Positions 16,122 to 24,253 of a stretch of 64,000 nucleotides of DNA are shown here, piece by piece. A program made the position numbers and the translations under genes. The notes below the pieces were generated by a model. The model was not told the origin of the DNA. It ran no database searches and saw only the letters and a program-made list of their open reading frames with translations. Numbering within the stretch: position 1 is the stretch's first letter; each line of letters begins with the position of its first letter. The stretch is taken from NCBI GenBank assembly GCA_024707255.1, contig JANQAC010000001.1:806001-870000 (forward strand). The letters are read 5' to 3'. Source of the DNA: Asticcacaulis sp. (GTDB lineage: Bacteria > Pseudomonadota > Alphaproteobacteria > Caulobacterales > Caulobacteraceae).

Positions 16122-17126
16122 ATGTCGACCATCAATGACGTAGCCAAACTGGCCGGCGTCTCCACCGCCACGGTTTCCCGCGTGCTGAATGACTATGCCC
16201 ACGTCTCTCCGGCCGTGCTGGAAAAGGTGATGGGCGCGATCGACCAACTGGGCTACGAGCCGAACCAGATGGCCAAGTCGCTGCGCACGCTCAAGACCTC
16301 GCGCCTGATCGTTACCGTGCCCAATATCGCCAACGCCTTCTTCGCCCATATCATCCGCGGCGTCGAGGAAGCGGCGCTGGCCGCCGGCTATACGGTCCTG
16401 CTCGGCGACGTGGGATTTGGCGACAGCGAAGACGCCTACGCCGCCCTGCTGCGCCGCAAGGAGGCCGACGGCATGATTTTCCTCGGCCATACCCTGCCTT
16501 CCTCGCTCAATGACCTGGTGGCGAAAAAGGGCGCGGCAGCGCCGATTGTCAATGGCTGCGAATTCAGCGATTCTTTAAGCGTCTCCTCGGTCCACATCGA
16601 TAACGCCCTGGCCGCCCGCCAGGTCATGGATCATCTTTACGGCCTCGGCCACCGCCGCATCGGCGTCATCACCGGCGACCTGCGCAGCCCGATCAGCCGT
16701 GACCGCCTGCAGGGCGTCACCGCCAGCGCCGACCAGCACGGCCGCAGCAACGACCTGACGATCCTGACCGGCGACTATTCCATCGAATGCGGCGCCGAGA
16801 TGACCCGGCAGTTGCTGGCCCAGGCCAAACGCCCGACAGCCCTCTTCTGCTTCAGCGATGACATGGCCTTCGGTGCGCTCCACGCCATCCGCGCCGCCGG
16901 CCTGACTTGCCCGGCGGATATCTCCGTGGCCGGTTTCGACGACGTCCACCTGTCGCGCTTTTCCGCGCCAGCGCTCACCACCGTGCGCCAGCCGATGCAC
17001 GAAATCGGCCGCAAGACGGTGGACCTGCTGCTGGGCATTATCGATGGCGGCACCACCGAGCGCGTCAATATCACGCTCGACCATGAACTGGTCATCCGCG
17101 AAAGCACCGCCGCGCCAAAGGCTTGA
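16122..17126 (+). CDS. LacI family transcriptional regulator of the 3-keto-glycoside cluster
   Basis: This 334-residue protein has a LacI DNA-binding head: the helix-turn-helix INDVAKLAGVSTATVSRVLN at residues 4-23, then a hinge helix ending MAKSLRTLKTSR. A periplasmic-binding-protein-like sensor domain follows, with VTVPNIANAFFAHIIRGVE, SDDMAFGALHAIRAAG and SVAGFDDVHLSRF. It is the first gene before a co-oriented group encoding cytochrome c, DUF1080 and a sugar dehydrogenase. LacI-type palindromes occur before that group (17171-17184) and before the divergent importer (25839-25852), so it probably represses both until a sugar or keto-sugar effector binds. The target assignment is inferred from position. 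Confidence 0.88.
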   Translation: MSTINDVAKLAGVSTATVSRVLNDYAHVSPAVLEKVMGAIDQLGYEPNQMAKSLRTLKTSRLIVTVPNIANAFFAHIIRGVEEAALAAGYTVLLGDVGFGDSEDAYAALLRRKEADGMIFLGHTLPSSLNDLVAKKGAAAPIVNGCEFSDSLSVSSVHIDNALAARQVMDHLYGLGHRRIGVITGDLRSPISRDRLQGVTASADQHGRSNDLTILTGDYSIECGAEMTRQLLAQAKRPTALFCFSDDMAFGALHAIRAAGLTCPADISVAGFDDVHLSRFSAPALTTVRQPMHEIGRKTVDLLLGIIDGGTTERVNITLDHELVIRESTAAPKA

Positions 17127-17170
17127 CCCCATGCCTTAACCTGCGAACGATTCTCTTGGCTTGATGCTAT

Positions 17171-17184
17171 TGTAATCGATTTCA
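17171..17184. promoter_or_regulatory. Putative LacI operator (variant of TGTAATCGATTACA)
   Basis: TGTAATCGATTTCA differs at one position from the perfect palindrome at 25839-25852. It lies 77 bp upstream of the cytochrome c gene and downstream of the LacI gene. The central CG and the AATCGATT core are typical of LacI-family operators. Confidence 0.6.
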
Positions 17185-17260
17185 AGTCGTGTTACCCATT
17201 TTGAAAAATGCGGATCGTGCGCCATGATCGCCCGTCCCGAACAGGTCGCAGGAGCCTTCA

Positions 17261-17665
17261 GTGCCGATATTTTCCAGCCGTTTTTTAATACCCCTCGTCC
17301 TCGCCGCCGGGCCCGCTTTCGCCGCCCAGGCCGCACCGGCAATCGACGCCGCCCAGCTTTCTACCGGCGAAAAAGTCTTTGCCCAGTGCAAGGCGTGCCA
17401 TGCGATCGAAAAAGGCAAGGCCGACGGCGTGGGCCCCAATCTTTACGGCGTCTACGGCAGCAAGGCCGGCGCCCATTCCGCCACCTTCAAATATTCCGCC
17501 GCCATGAAGGCATCCGGCCAAACCTGGAATGACGCCACGCTGAACAGCTTCCTGCAGGCGCCGATGAAGGCCGTGCCGGGTACGAAAATGACCTATGGCG
17601 GCGTCAAGGATGACGCCAAACGCGCGGCGCTGGTCTACTACCTCAAGGTCAAGTCGGCGGAATAA
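17261..17665 (+). CDS. Periplasmic class I cytochrome c
   Basis: This 134-residue protein starts at GTG six bases after CAGGAG. It has a signal peptide (FLIPLVLAAGPAFAAQA) and one haem-binding CKACH motif at residues ~43-47. GVGPNLYGVYG and a distal Met ligand in TKMTYGG complete the mitochondrial-type cytochrome c pattern. It precedes genes for the small and large subunits of a GMC dehydrogenase, so it most likely takes electrons from that FAD enzyme in the periplasm and hands them to the respiratory chain. Confidence 0.9.
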   Translation: MPIFSSRFLIPLVLAAGPAFAAQAAPAIDAAQLSTGEKVFAQCKACHAIEKGKADGVGPNLYGVYGSKAGAHSATFKYSAAMKASGQTWNDATLNSFLQAPMKAVPGTKMTYGGVKDDAKRAALVYYLKVKSAE

Positions 17666-17788
17666 TCTCCCTTGCCGATAGTCGGGAAGGGCAAGGGCAA
17701 GGCCCGTCCGAGCTGATGCGAGGAGCCTTACGGCGTCTGAGTAATAAAAATGGTCCGAAAACGGACCTGACAATACGGGATGGAAATG

Positions 17789-18588
17789 ATGCGCTTCACT
17801 TTAGCAACGCTTGAGTCTGCCTGTTACTTACCGCGCCGGCCTCGGCCGGTGATCTCGGCTTTACCGACACCCCCATGCTGCCCGGCGGCAAGTGGCACGT
17901 CCATGATCCGGCGCGACCGCACCCTGCCATCGTCACGGCCGGAAAGACGGCCAGTGAGGCGCCTTCCGACGCTATCGTCCTGTTCGACGGCACCTCGCTA
18001 GACGCCTTCGTCACCGCCGACGGCAAGCCTGCGGACTGGACACTGGCCGGAGGCGCCATGACCGTACCGCACCGCGAAGGGCCGCATGGCGATGGCAGCC
18101 TGACCACGAAACAGGCGTTCGGCGACATCCAGCTTCATATCGAATTCCGCGAGCCCGCCGATGTCACCGGCACCTCGCAGGCACGGGGGAATTCCGGCGT
18201 CATCCTGATGGGCCAGTATGAGGTCCAGGTGCTCGATTCCTATGACAATGTCACCTATGCCGATGGCCAGGCGTCGGCCATCTATGCCTGGAAGCCGCCG
18301 CTGGTGAACGCTTCCCGCAAGCCCGGTGAGTGGCAAACCTACGACATCATTTTCGAGCGTCCGCACTTCGATGCCGCCGGCAAGGTGCTGAAACCCGCCT
18401 ATGTCACCGTGCTGCACAATGGCGTGCTGACGCAGAACCACCAGGAAATCCTCGGCAAGACCGACTGGCGGACCTTAGCCACCTATCACCCGCACGCCGA
18501 CGCCCTGCCCTTCACGCTCCAGGATCATGGCAGCGCGGTATCCTACCGCAATATCTGGGTGCGCAAACTGGCGGAACAGGAGGAGTAG
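17789..18588 (+). CDS. DUF1080 (3-keto-glycoside hydrolase family) protein, frameshifted in the signal peptide
   Basis: The mature region reads without interruption from about 17875 (MLPGGKWHVHD) to 18588 and forms a concanavalin-like DUF1080 domain. Landmarks are IVLFDGTSLDAF, LTTKQAFGDIQLHIEFREP, RGNSGVILMGQYEVQVLDSY and LQDHGSAVSYRNIWVRKL. An ATG at 17789 begins a signal peptide (MRFTLATLESA) that continues in another frame as LLLTAPASA-GDLGF. One base appears to be missing near 17819 (GCC-CTG read as GCCTG). Restored, it is a 266-residue periplasmic protein. Members of this family hydrolyse or eliminate 3-keto-glucosides, which fits the neighbouring dehydrogenase. Without correction the only start is internal and the signal peptide is lost. 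Confidence 0.8.
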
Positions 18589-18590
18589 AC

Positions 18591-19163
18591 ATGGCCCACG
18601 ATCATTCCCGCATCGACAGGCGCAGCCTTTTGACCGGCATTCTCGCCATGGTCGGCGGCGTGGCGGTCGCCCCTATCGCCCGCGCCATGCAGGCCGGCAT
18701 GGACCCCGGCTACGCACCCGCCAATCCCTATATGACCGCAGATCAGCGCGCGCTCACCGCCGCCGTCTCCGAGCGCATCATTCCCACCACCGATACACCG
18801 GGCGCCATCGCCGCCGAGGTGCCGGCCTTTATCGAGATGATGCTGTCGGAATGGTACTGGCCCGGCGAACGCGACATGGTTATGGGCGGGCTTGCCGCCA
18901 TGGATGCCACCGCCCGCAAGACACACGGCAAGCCGTTCGCCGCCATTACACCCGAACAGCAGGACGCCATACTGACCCTGGCCATGAACCAGACGCTGCC
19001 CGATGCCCCGGCGGACAGTTTCGAGCATCTGCGGCAACTGGTCATCTTCGGCTATTACAGCTCCGAAATTGGCTGCACGGTCGAGCGCGTCTATCTGCCG
19101 GTGCCAGGCCGTTACGACGGCGCCTATCCCTATGCCGAAGTCAACCGCGTCTTTTCGTCTTAA
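18591..19163 (+). CDS. Small (gamma-type) subunit of a FAD-linked sugar dehydrogenase, Tat signal
   Basis: This 190-residue protein begins three bases after the previous stop, with AGGAG ahead of the ATG. A twin-arginine signal is visible (DRRSLLTGILAMVGG, cleavage near ARA). The remainder matches the gluconate 2-dehydrogenase subunit 3 family: MTADQRALTAAVSERIIPTT, DTPGAIAAEVPAFIEMML, and FGYYSSEIGCTVERVYLPVP near the end. Such subunits act as Tat chaperones that carry the folded, signal-less FAD subunit to the periplasm. The next gene encodes that FAD subunit. Confidence 0.88.
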   Translation: MAHDHSRIDRRSLLTGILAMVGGVAVAPIARAMQAGMDPGYAPANPYMTADQRALTAAVSERIIPTTDTPGAIAAEVPAFIEMMLSEWYWPGERDMVMGGLAAMDATARKTHGKPFAAITPEQQDAILTLAMNQTLPDAPADSFEHLRQLVIFGYYSSEIGCTVERVYLPVPGRYDGAYPYAEVNRVFSS

Positions 19164-19172
19164 GGGCCAGCC

Positions 19173-20864
19173 ATGTCAGATTATGAATTCGACGCCGTCG
19201 TCATCGGCTCCGGCGTTTCCGGCGGCTGGGCCGCCAAGGAACTGACCGAAAAGGGCATGAAGGTCCTGATGCTGGATCGCGGCCGCATGGTCGAGCACAG
19301 TGCCGACTATACCTTTGAGGGCACCGGCCCGTGGGAGCAGCCCTATCGCGGCCAGACGCCGCCCGCTTTGACCGAAAGCGATTATTACGCCTCGCGTTAC
19401 GGCGGCGCCGGTCAGACGGCGGTGAAAGGCTTCATGAACAATGACCGCCTGAACCCCTATGCCATAAAGGACGGCCCGGAGTTCCGCTGGGTGCGGCCGG
19501 GTATTGTCGGCGGCAAGTCGATCACCTGGGGCCGAGTCTCCCTGAGATTTGGGCCACAGGATTTCGAGGCCAATGGCAGGGACGGCCACGGCAATGACTG
19601 GCCCATCCGTTACGATGACATCGCGCCCTGGTATTCCTATGTCGAATCCTATGCCGGCATCGCCGGATCGAAAGAGGGCCTGCCGCATCTGCCCGACGGC
19701 GAGTTCCAGCCGCCGCACCCGATGAATGTCGCCGAAACCTGGCTGAAGGACCGGCTGGAAAAGGCCATGCCCGACCGCAAGGTCATTTCGATCCGCACCG
19801 CCAACATGACCGAGGACAAGCCGGAACAGGGCCGGTCGCGCTGTCAGAGCCGCTCGCAGTGTAATCGCGGCTGTTCATTCGGCGCCTATTTCTCGACCCA
19901 GGCCGTGACGCTTCCCGCCGCGCGCGCCACCAATCGGCTGACCCTGCTCTCCGACCAGGTGGTGACCTCGCTGGAATTCGACCCGAAGACCAAGCGCGTC
20001 ACCGGCGTCCGCACCATCGACGCCAATACCCAGACCGCGCATACCTATCGTTCGCGCATCGTCTTCCTGTGCGCTTCGGCCATGGCGTCGAACCAGATCC
20101 TGCTCAATTCAAAACTGCCTGGCAGCGACAAAAGCTTCGCCGACTCAAGCGGGAAACTTGGGCGCTACATCATGGATCACCCCATGCTGACCCTGTTTTC
20201 AGGCAACCTGCCGGAAGGCGTTCATGACGATCTGATCGAATATGGCCGCAAGCCCGCCGGCATCTATATCCCGCGTTTCCGCAATCTCGATGGCCAGGAC
20301 GCCGATGCCGACTTCCTGCGCGGCTATGGCTGCCAGGGCGGCGGCAGTCGCGGCGTCTCCAGCGCGGTTGGTTTCGGCGCGGCGATGAAGGCGGGCCTGC
20401 GCAAATACGGGCTGTGGTCAGTCGGCTTCAATATCTTCGGCGAATGCCTGCCCTATCTCGACAATACGATCACCCTGCACTCGACCAAGGTGGACCGCTT
20501 CGGCGTACCTCAGGCCCTGTTCAATGTCACCTACCGCGACAATGAAAAGAAGATGATGGCCGATGGCGTACGCCAGGGCCGGGCCATGATGGAGGCTGCC
20601 GGCCTGATCAATATTTCTGCGGAGGAAAGACCGCATATTCCCGGCGACTCGATCCACGAAATGGGCGGCGCCTGCATGGGTAAGGATCCGCGCACCTCGG
20701 TCACCAATGCCTGGAACCAGTTGCATGACGCGCCGAATGTCTTCGTCACCGATGGGTCTACCATGGCCTCGACAAGTTGCGTCAACCCGTCGCTGACCTT
20801 CATGGCCTTTACGGCCCGCGCGGCGGATCATGCCGTGAAGCAGGTGAAGGCGGGCGCGATCTGA
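19173..20864 (+). CDS. GMC-family FAD dehydrogenase, large subunit (glucoside 3-dehydrogenase-like)
   Basis: This 563-residue protein has the FAD-binding VVIGSGVSGGWAAKELTEKG at the N-terminus and GGKSITWGRVSLR in the GMC signature region. The C-terminal catalytic part contains HEMGGACMGKDP (active-site His) and STSCVNPSLTFMAFT (Asn partner). Residues ~223-234 hold C-x5-C-x3-C (CQSRSQCNRGC), the position where FAD glucose and glucoside-3-dehydrogenases bind a [3Fe-4S] cluster. It has no signal peptide and probably rides on the Tat-exported small subunit. With the cytochrome it would oxidise the C3 hydroxyl of a sugar or glycoside. A gluconate or sorbitol substrate is an alternative. A rho-independent terminator follows. 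Confidence 0.87.
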   Translation: MSDYEFDAVVIGSGVSGGWAAKELTEKGMKVLMLDRGRMVEHSADYTFEGTGPWEQPYRGQTPPALTESDYYASRYGGAGQTAVKGFMNNDRLNPYAIKDGPEFRWVRPGIVGGKSITWGRVSLRFGPQDFEANGRDGHGNDWPIRYDDIAPWYSYVESYAGIAGSKEGLPHLPDGEFQPPHPMNVAETWLKDRLEKAMPDRKVISIRTANMTEDKPEQGRSRCQSRSQCNRGCSFGAYFSTQAVTLPAARATNRLTLLSDQVVTSLEFDPKTKRVTGVRTIDANTQTAHTYRSRIVFLCASAMASNQILLNSKLPGSDKSFADSSGKLGRYIMDHPMLTLFSGNLPEGVHDDLIEYGRKPAGIYIPRFRNLDGQDADADFLRGYGCQGGGSRGVSSAVGFGAAMKAGLRKYGLWSVGFNIFGECLPYLDNTITLHSTKVDRFGVPQALFNVTYRDNEKKMMADGVRQGRAMMEAAGLINISAEERPHIPGDSIHEMGGACMGKDPRTSVTNAWNQLHDAPNVFVTDGSTMASTSCVNPSLTFMAFTARAADHAVKQVKAGAI

Positions 20865-20941
20865 CACTCTTTGCGCGGCCGTTCGTGCCCCTAACGGATG
20901 CGCCGCCGCAAGCCGTAACACCTCCTCCTGGTTACGGTTCA

Positions 20942-20979
20942 AACCCTGGGCGCCACCGCCGGCGTCCAGGGTTCTTTTT
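20942..20979 (+). terminator. Rho-independent terminator after the dehydrogenase gene
   Basis: AACCCTGGGCGCC (20942-20954) pairs with GGCGTCCAGGGTT (20961-20973, one mismatch) over ACCGCC and is followed by CTTTTT. It ends the plus-strand cytochrome/DUF1080/dehydrogenase operon and touches the stop codon of the convergent esterase gene. Confidence 0.8.
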
Positions 20980-21970
20980 ATCCCATAAGCCCCTGGCTGC
21001 GGACGAAATTGACCAGCAGTTGCGGCCAGATGTGATAGGGCCGGTCAAGATCGGCCTTCATGCCGAAGCCATGGCCGCCGCTGGCGAACAGGTGGGTCTC
21101 GACCGTGATCCCCTTGGCTTTCAGGGCGTCACGCAGGACAATCGAATTGGCCACCGGCACGGTGGTATCGTCCTCGGCCTGGGTCAGGAACATCGGCGGG
21201 GTCTGCGCATCGACATTGTGATCAGGTGCATAGCGGGCGATCTGTTCAGTTGTCGCCGGCGCACCGAAGAGCGACGGCGCGGTGCCTTCGTAGGCAATGG
21301 CGGGATCGAGCGAAATGACGGGATAGATCGGCGCGGCGATCAGCGGACGGGCGTCGAGGTGATCGGCCTCATCGACGGCGGCATAAAGGGCCTGCGCATG
21401 ACGGGTAGCCAGCGAGGCGGTCACAAAGCCGCCGGCGCTGAATCCGGCCACACCGACGCGTTTCGGATCGAGTTTATATTGCGCCGCATTTTTACGGATC
21501 AGGCGCATGGCGCGCTGGGCATCGATTGTGCCGACATCGGCCGCATTTTGCCAGCCGTCATTGGCCAGGCGGTAGAACAGCACGAAACAGGTGATACCCT
21601 GTTTGTTGAGATAGTCGGCCAACTGGTAGCCTTCGTGGTCGAAATAGTTCCACCAGAAGCCGCCGCCGGGAATGATCAGCATGGCCCCGCCATTGGGGTT
21701 TTCGGCCGGAAAGACCGCCAGACGCGGCTTCGATATGCCCTGGACGCGGCGGAATTTGATGGCGGGGTCGGTCGAGGTTTCCTCGACATGTTCCTTCATG
21801 TCCGGATGTAACTGACCGGGCGCCCCGTTCGGCCACAGGTCGATCGTGCCGGTTGGTGTGGGCCAGCCGGCGACGATCTTGGCCGTATCAGGGGCAGCGG
21901 TCTGGGCCATGGCCCCTCCGGCAGTCAGGGCCAGCGGGGCCAGCAGAAGCGAACGGCGTATGGTATCCAT
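20978..21970 (-). CDS. Secreted alpha/beta-hydrolase, acetyl/feruloyl-esterase-like
   Basis: From the ATG at 21970 (GGGA six bases upstream; a TTG at 21982 is in frame) the protein has 330 residues. A signal peptide is visible (RRSLLLAPLALTAGGAMA). The hydrolase core shows the oxyanion loop IPGGGFWWNYFDHEG, the nucleophile elbow VGVAGFSAGGF, Asp in AEDDTTVPV and His in GGHGFG. The leading IDLWPNGAPG is typical of esterases that remove acyl groups from plant polysaccharides (BD-FAE and related acetylxylan esterases). It converges on the dehydrogenase operon and lies upstream of nothing else on its strand, so it is likely a separate unit of the same regulon. Confidence 0.8.
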   Translation of the reverse strand: MDTIRRSLLLAPLALTAGGAMAQTAAPDTAKIVAGWPTPTGTIDLWPNGAPGQLHPDMKEHVEETSTDPAIKFRRVQGISKPRLAVFPAENPNGGAMLIIPGGGFWWNYFDHEGYQLADYLNKQGITCFVLFYRLANDGWQNAADVGTIDAQRAMRLIRKNAAQYKLDPKRVGVAGFSAGGFVTASLATRHAQALYAAVDEADHLDARPLIAAPIYPVISLDPAIAYEGTAPSLFGAPATTEQIARYAPDHNVDAQTPPMFLTQAEDDTTVPVANSIVLRDALKAKGITVETHLFASGGHGFGMKADLDRPYHIWPQLLVNFVRSQGLMG

Positions 21971-22033
21971 ATTATTTCCCAATAACCCTCAATGATGTGG
22001 CGAAAATGGATGATTTTCGAGCATCGCCGCGCA

Positions 22034-22057
22034 GCGTACTTCAGTACGTGAGCAGCG
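22034..22057. repeat. Dispersed palindromic element, copy 1
   Basis: GCGTACTTCAGTACGTGAGC contains CGTACT-TC-AGTACG, a near-perfect palindrome. The same sequence with AA in place of the centre occurs at 31007-31030, again just beyond the 3' end of a minus-strand gene and again followed by a CAGACCA sequence at the gene end. It probably forms a terminator-like or mRNA-end hairpin. Confidence 0.55.
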
Positions 22058-22087
22058 AAGCGCAGAAAAGCGGGCATTTGCAGACCA

Positions 22088-23149
22088 TCAGTGAGGTGTT
22101 ATTCCTAGTAAATTACGTAACGACTCTTTGGATACGCCGCTACCGGCGAAGTCGTCAAACGCCTTTTCAGTGACACGGATGATATGGTCGCGGATAAAGG
22201 GCGCGCCTTCACGGGCGCCGTCTTCCGGATGCTTCAGGCAGCATTCCCACTCAAGCACCGCCCAGCCGTTGTAATCATACTGTGTCAGCTTCGAGAAAAT
22301 GGCCTTGAAATCGACCTGGCCATCGCCGAGAGACCGGAAGCGGCCTGGCCGGTCCACCCAGCCCTGATAGCCACCATAGACGCCTGAACGCCCGCTCGAA
22401 TTGAACTCGGCATCTTTGACATGGAACATCTTTATCCGTTCGTGGTAGATGTCGATATAGCTGAGATAATCAAGCTGTTGCAGCACGAAATGGCTGGGGT
22501 CGAACAGGATGTTGGCGCGGCTGTGTCCGCCCACCTCATCGAGGAAGCGCTCGAAGGTGGCACCATCGTGCAGGTCTTCGCCGGGGTGGATTTCATAGCA
22601 GCAATCGACGCCAGCCTCCTCAAACGCATTGAGAATAGGCGTCCAGCGCCGGCCCAGTTCGGCGAAAGCCTCTTCCACCAGCCCCGCCGGGCGTTGCGGC
22701 CACGGATAGATATAGGGCCAGGCGAGCGCACCGGAAAAGGTGGCGTGCGCCTTCAGGCCCAGTCGCTGCGAGGCTTTGGCGCCCAGCTTGACCTGCTCGA
22801 CCGCCCAAGCCTGGCGGGCCTTCGGCTTGCCATGCAGGCTGAGCGGTGCAAAGCCGTCAAACAAGGTATCGTAGGCCGGATGGACGGCGACAAGCTGGCC
22901 CTGCAGGTGCGTCGAAAGCTCAGTCACCGACAAACCGTATTGCGCCAGCATACCAGTGATCTCATCGGCATAGGTCTGGCTTTGAGCGCATTTTTCCAGG
23001 TCGAAAATCGCTGGCGACGAGGTCGGGATTTGCAGGCCCTTATAACCAAGCCCCGCCGCCCACTGCGCCATGCTTTCCAGCTTGTTGAACGGCGCCGCAT
23101 CGCCGAGGAACTGTGCCAGGAAAATACCGGGGCCTTTGAGTGTCTTCAC
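22088..23149 (-). CDS. Sugar phosphate isomerase/epimerase, AP-endonuclease-2-like TIM barrel
   Basis: This 353-residue protein is a xylose-isomerase-like TIM barrel. Metal ligands are visible in CCYEIHPGEDLHDG (Glu), ILFDPSHF (Asp, His), KMFHVKDAEF (His, Asp) and AVLEWECCLKH (Glu). It is full length for the family and has no signal peptide. Its start overlaps the stop of the upstream Gfo/Idh gene in an ATGA, so the pair is translationally coupled. In 3-keto-sugar and inositol pathways, such pairs convert the ketosugar after import or act as cytoplasmic hydrolytic or epimerising partners. The exact reaction here is not determinable. Confidence 0.87.
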   Translation of the reverse strand: MKTLKGPGIFLAQFLGDAAPFNKLESMAQWAAGLGYKGLQIPTSSPAIFDLEKCAQSQTYADEITGMLAQYGLSVTELSTHLQGQLVAVHPAYDTLFDGFAPLSLHGKPKARQAWAVEQVKLGAKASQRLGLKAHATFSGALAWPYIYPWPQRPAGLVEEAFAELGRRWTPILNAFEEAGVDCCYEIHPGEDLHDGATFERFLDEVGGHSRANILFDPSHFVLQQLDYLSYIDIYHERIKMFHVKDAEFNSSGRSGVYGGYQGWVDRPGRFRSLGDGQVDFKAIFSKLTQYDYNGWAVLEWECCLKHPEDGAREGAPFIRDHIIRVTEKAFDDFAGSGVSKESLRNLLGITPH

Positions 23150-24234
23150 AGCAGTGTCTCCCAGCTTTTGTTGCGGCTCGACCGGATGGCCGTCTCGATA
23201 AAGGCCATGCCGCGCACGCCGTCGTCTATGCCCGGCACCAGTGACGGCACGCCGGTCGATACCTCGTCGGCGAAATCACGGTAAAGCGTGGCGAAGGCTT
23301 CAAGATAGCCTTCCGGATGACCCGCCGGCACGCGCGCGCCATAGGTCAGGTAAGACATGCCGGCGTGCAGGACCTGAGTCGGCGCATCGTGCCAATTCAG
23401 CGTCAGGGTGTTGGGCTGTTCCTGCGACCAGTCGATACCGCCGGTTTCGCCATAGACCCGCAGGCGCAGGCCATTGCGATCCCCCGCCGCAATCTGCGAA
23501 GACACCAGCACGCCGCGGACGCCGTTTTCATAACGCAGCAGCACATTGCAGTCGTCATCGAGCGCGCGGCCGGGCACGACAATACCGAGATCGGCGCTTA
23601 AGGCTTCCACCTTCGCCCCGCTGACAAATTCGCTCAGGTGAAAGGCATGGACACCGATATCGGCAATACAGCCGCCGAGACCCGACTGCGCCGGATCAGC
23701 CCGCCAGTCGGCCTGCTTGTTTTGCAACGGTTGCGACAGCCAGCCCTGGCTGTACTCGACCACAATCTTGCGTACACGACCGATCCGCCCTTCCGCCACC
23801 CGCTTCCGGGCCTCACGCACCAGCGGATAGCCGCTATAGGTATAGGTCAGGCCGTAATGTTTGCCACTGGCGCGCACAAGGTCGCGCAGGCGCAGGGCTT
23901 CTTCGAGGTTCAGTGTCGCCGGCTTATCGCACAGCACATTGAAACCCGCCTCCAGCGCGGCTTTGGCGATCGGGAAATGGGTGTCGTTTGGCGTGACGAT
24001 AGCGACCAAATCCAGCCGCCCCTTTTCCTGAGCCAGCATCTCCTGCCACGAGACGTAAACACGGTCAGCCGACAGGCCGTAGCCCTCGCCCGCCGCGGCA
24101 TTCTTTCCGGCATCGCGGCTGAAGGCGCCGGCGCTGAGGACAAACCGGTCGTCCAGCCGCGCCGCGATTCCATGCACCGGGCCAATAAATGCGCCCGGTC
24201 CACCGCCCGCCATGCCTAGTCTTAGCTTTGTCAT
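23146..24234 (-). CDS. Gfo/Idh/MocA family NAD(P)-dependent oxidoreductase
   Basis: This 362-residue protein has a Rossmann N-domain starting KLRLGMAGGGPGAFIGPVH. It carries the family motifs AIVTPNDTHFPIAKAALEAG and VLCDKPATLNLEEA, the latter with the catalytic Lys. A C-terminal beta-sheet domain includes GGCIADIGVHAFHLSEFVSG with the conserved Asp-x3-His. It lies 20 bp downstream of the MFS gene and overlaps the isomerase gene. In this cluster the likely job is reduction of a 3-keto sugar, or the reverse, in the cytoplasm. The substrate is inferred only from neighbours. Confidence 0.88.
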   Translation of the reverse strand: MTKLRLGMAGGGPGAFIGPVHGIAARLDDRFVLSAGAFSRDAGKNAAAGEGYGLSADRVYVSWQEMLAQEKGRLDLVAIVTPNDTHFPIAKAALEAGFNVLCDKPATLNLEEALRLRDLVRASGKHYGLTYTYSGYPLVREARKRVAEGRIGRVRKIVVEYSQGWLSQPLQNKQADWRADPAQSGLGGCIADIGVHAFHLSEFVSGAKVEALSADLGIVVPGRALDDDCNVLLRYENGVRGVLVSSQIAAGDRNGLRLRVYGETGGIDWSQEQPNTLTLNWHDAPTQVLHAGMSYLTYGARVPAGHPEGYLEAFATLYRDFADEVSTGVPSLVPGIDDGVRGMAFIETAIRSSRNKSWETLL

Positions 24235-24253
24235 ATCGTCTCGAATTTTATTG

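Noticed and set aside
17752..17767. GGTCCG-AAAA-CGGACC hairpin before the DUF1080 gene as a terminator or riboswitch
   Set aside because: The stem is only six base pairs with no T-run and no larger conserved structure. It is too small to assign a function.
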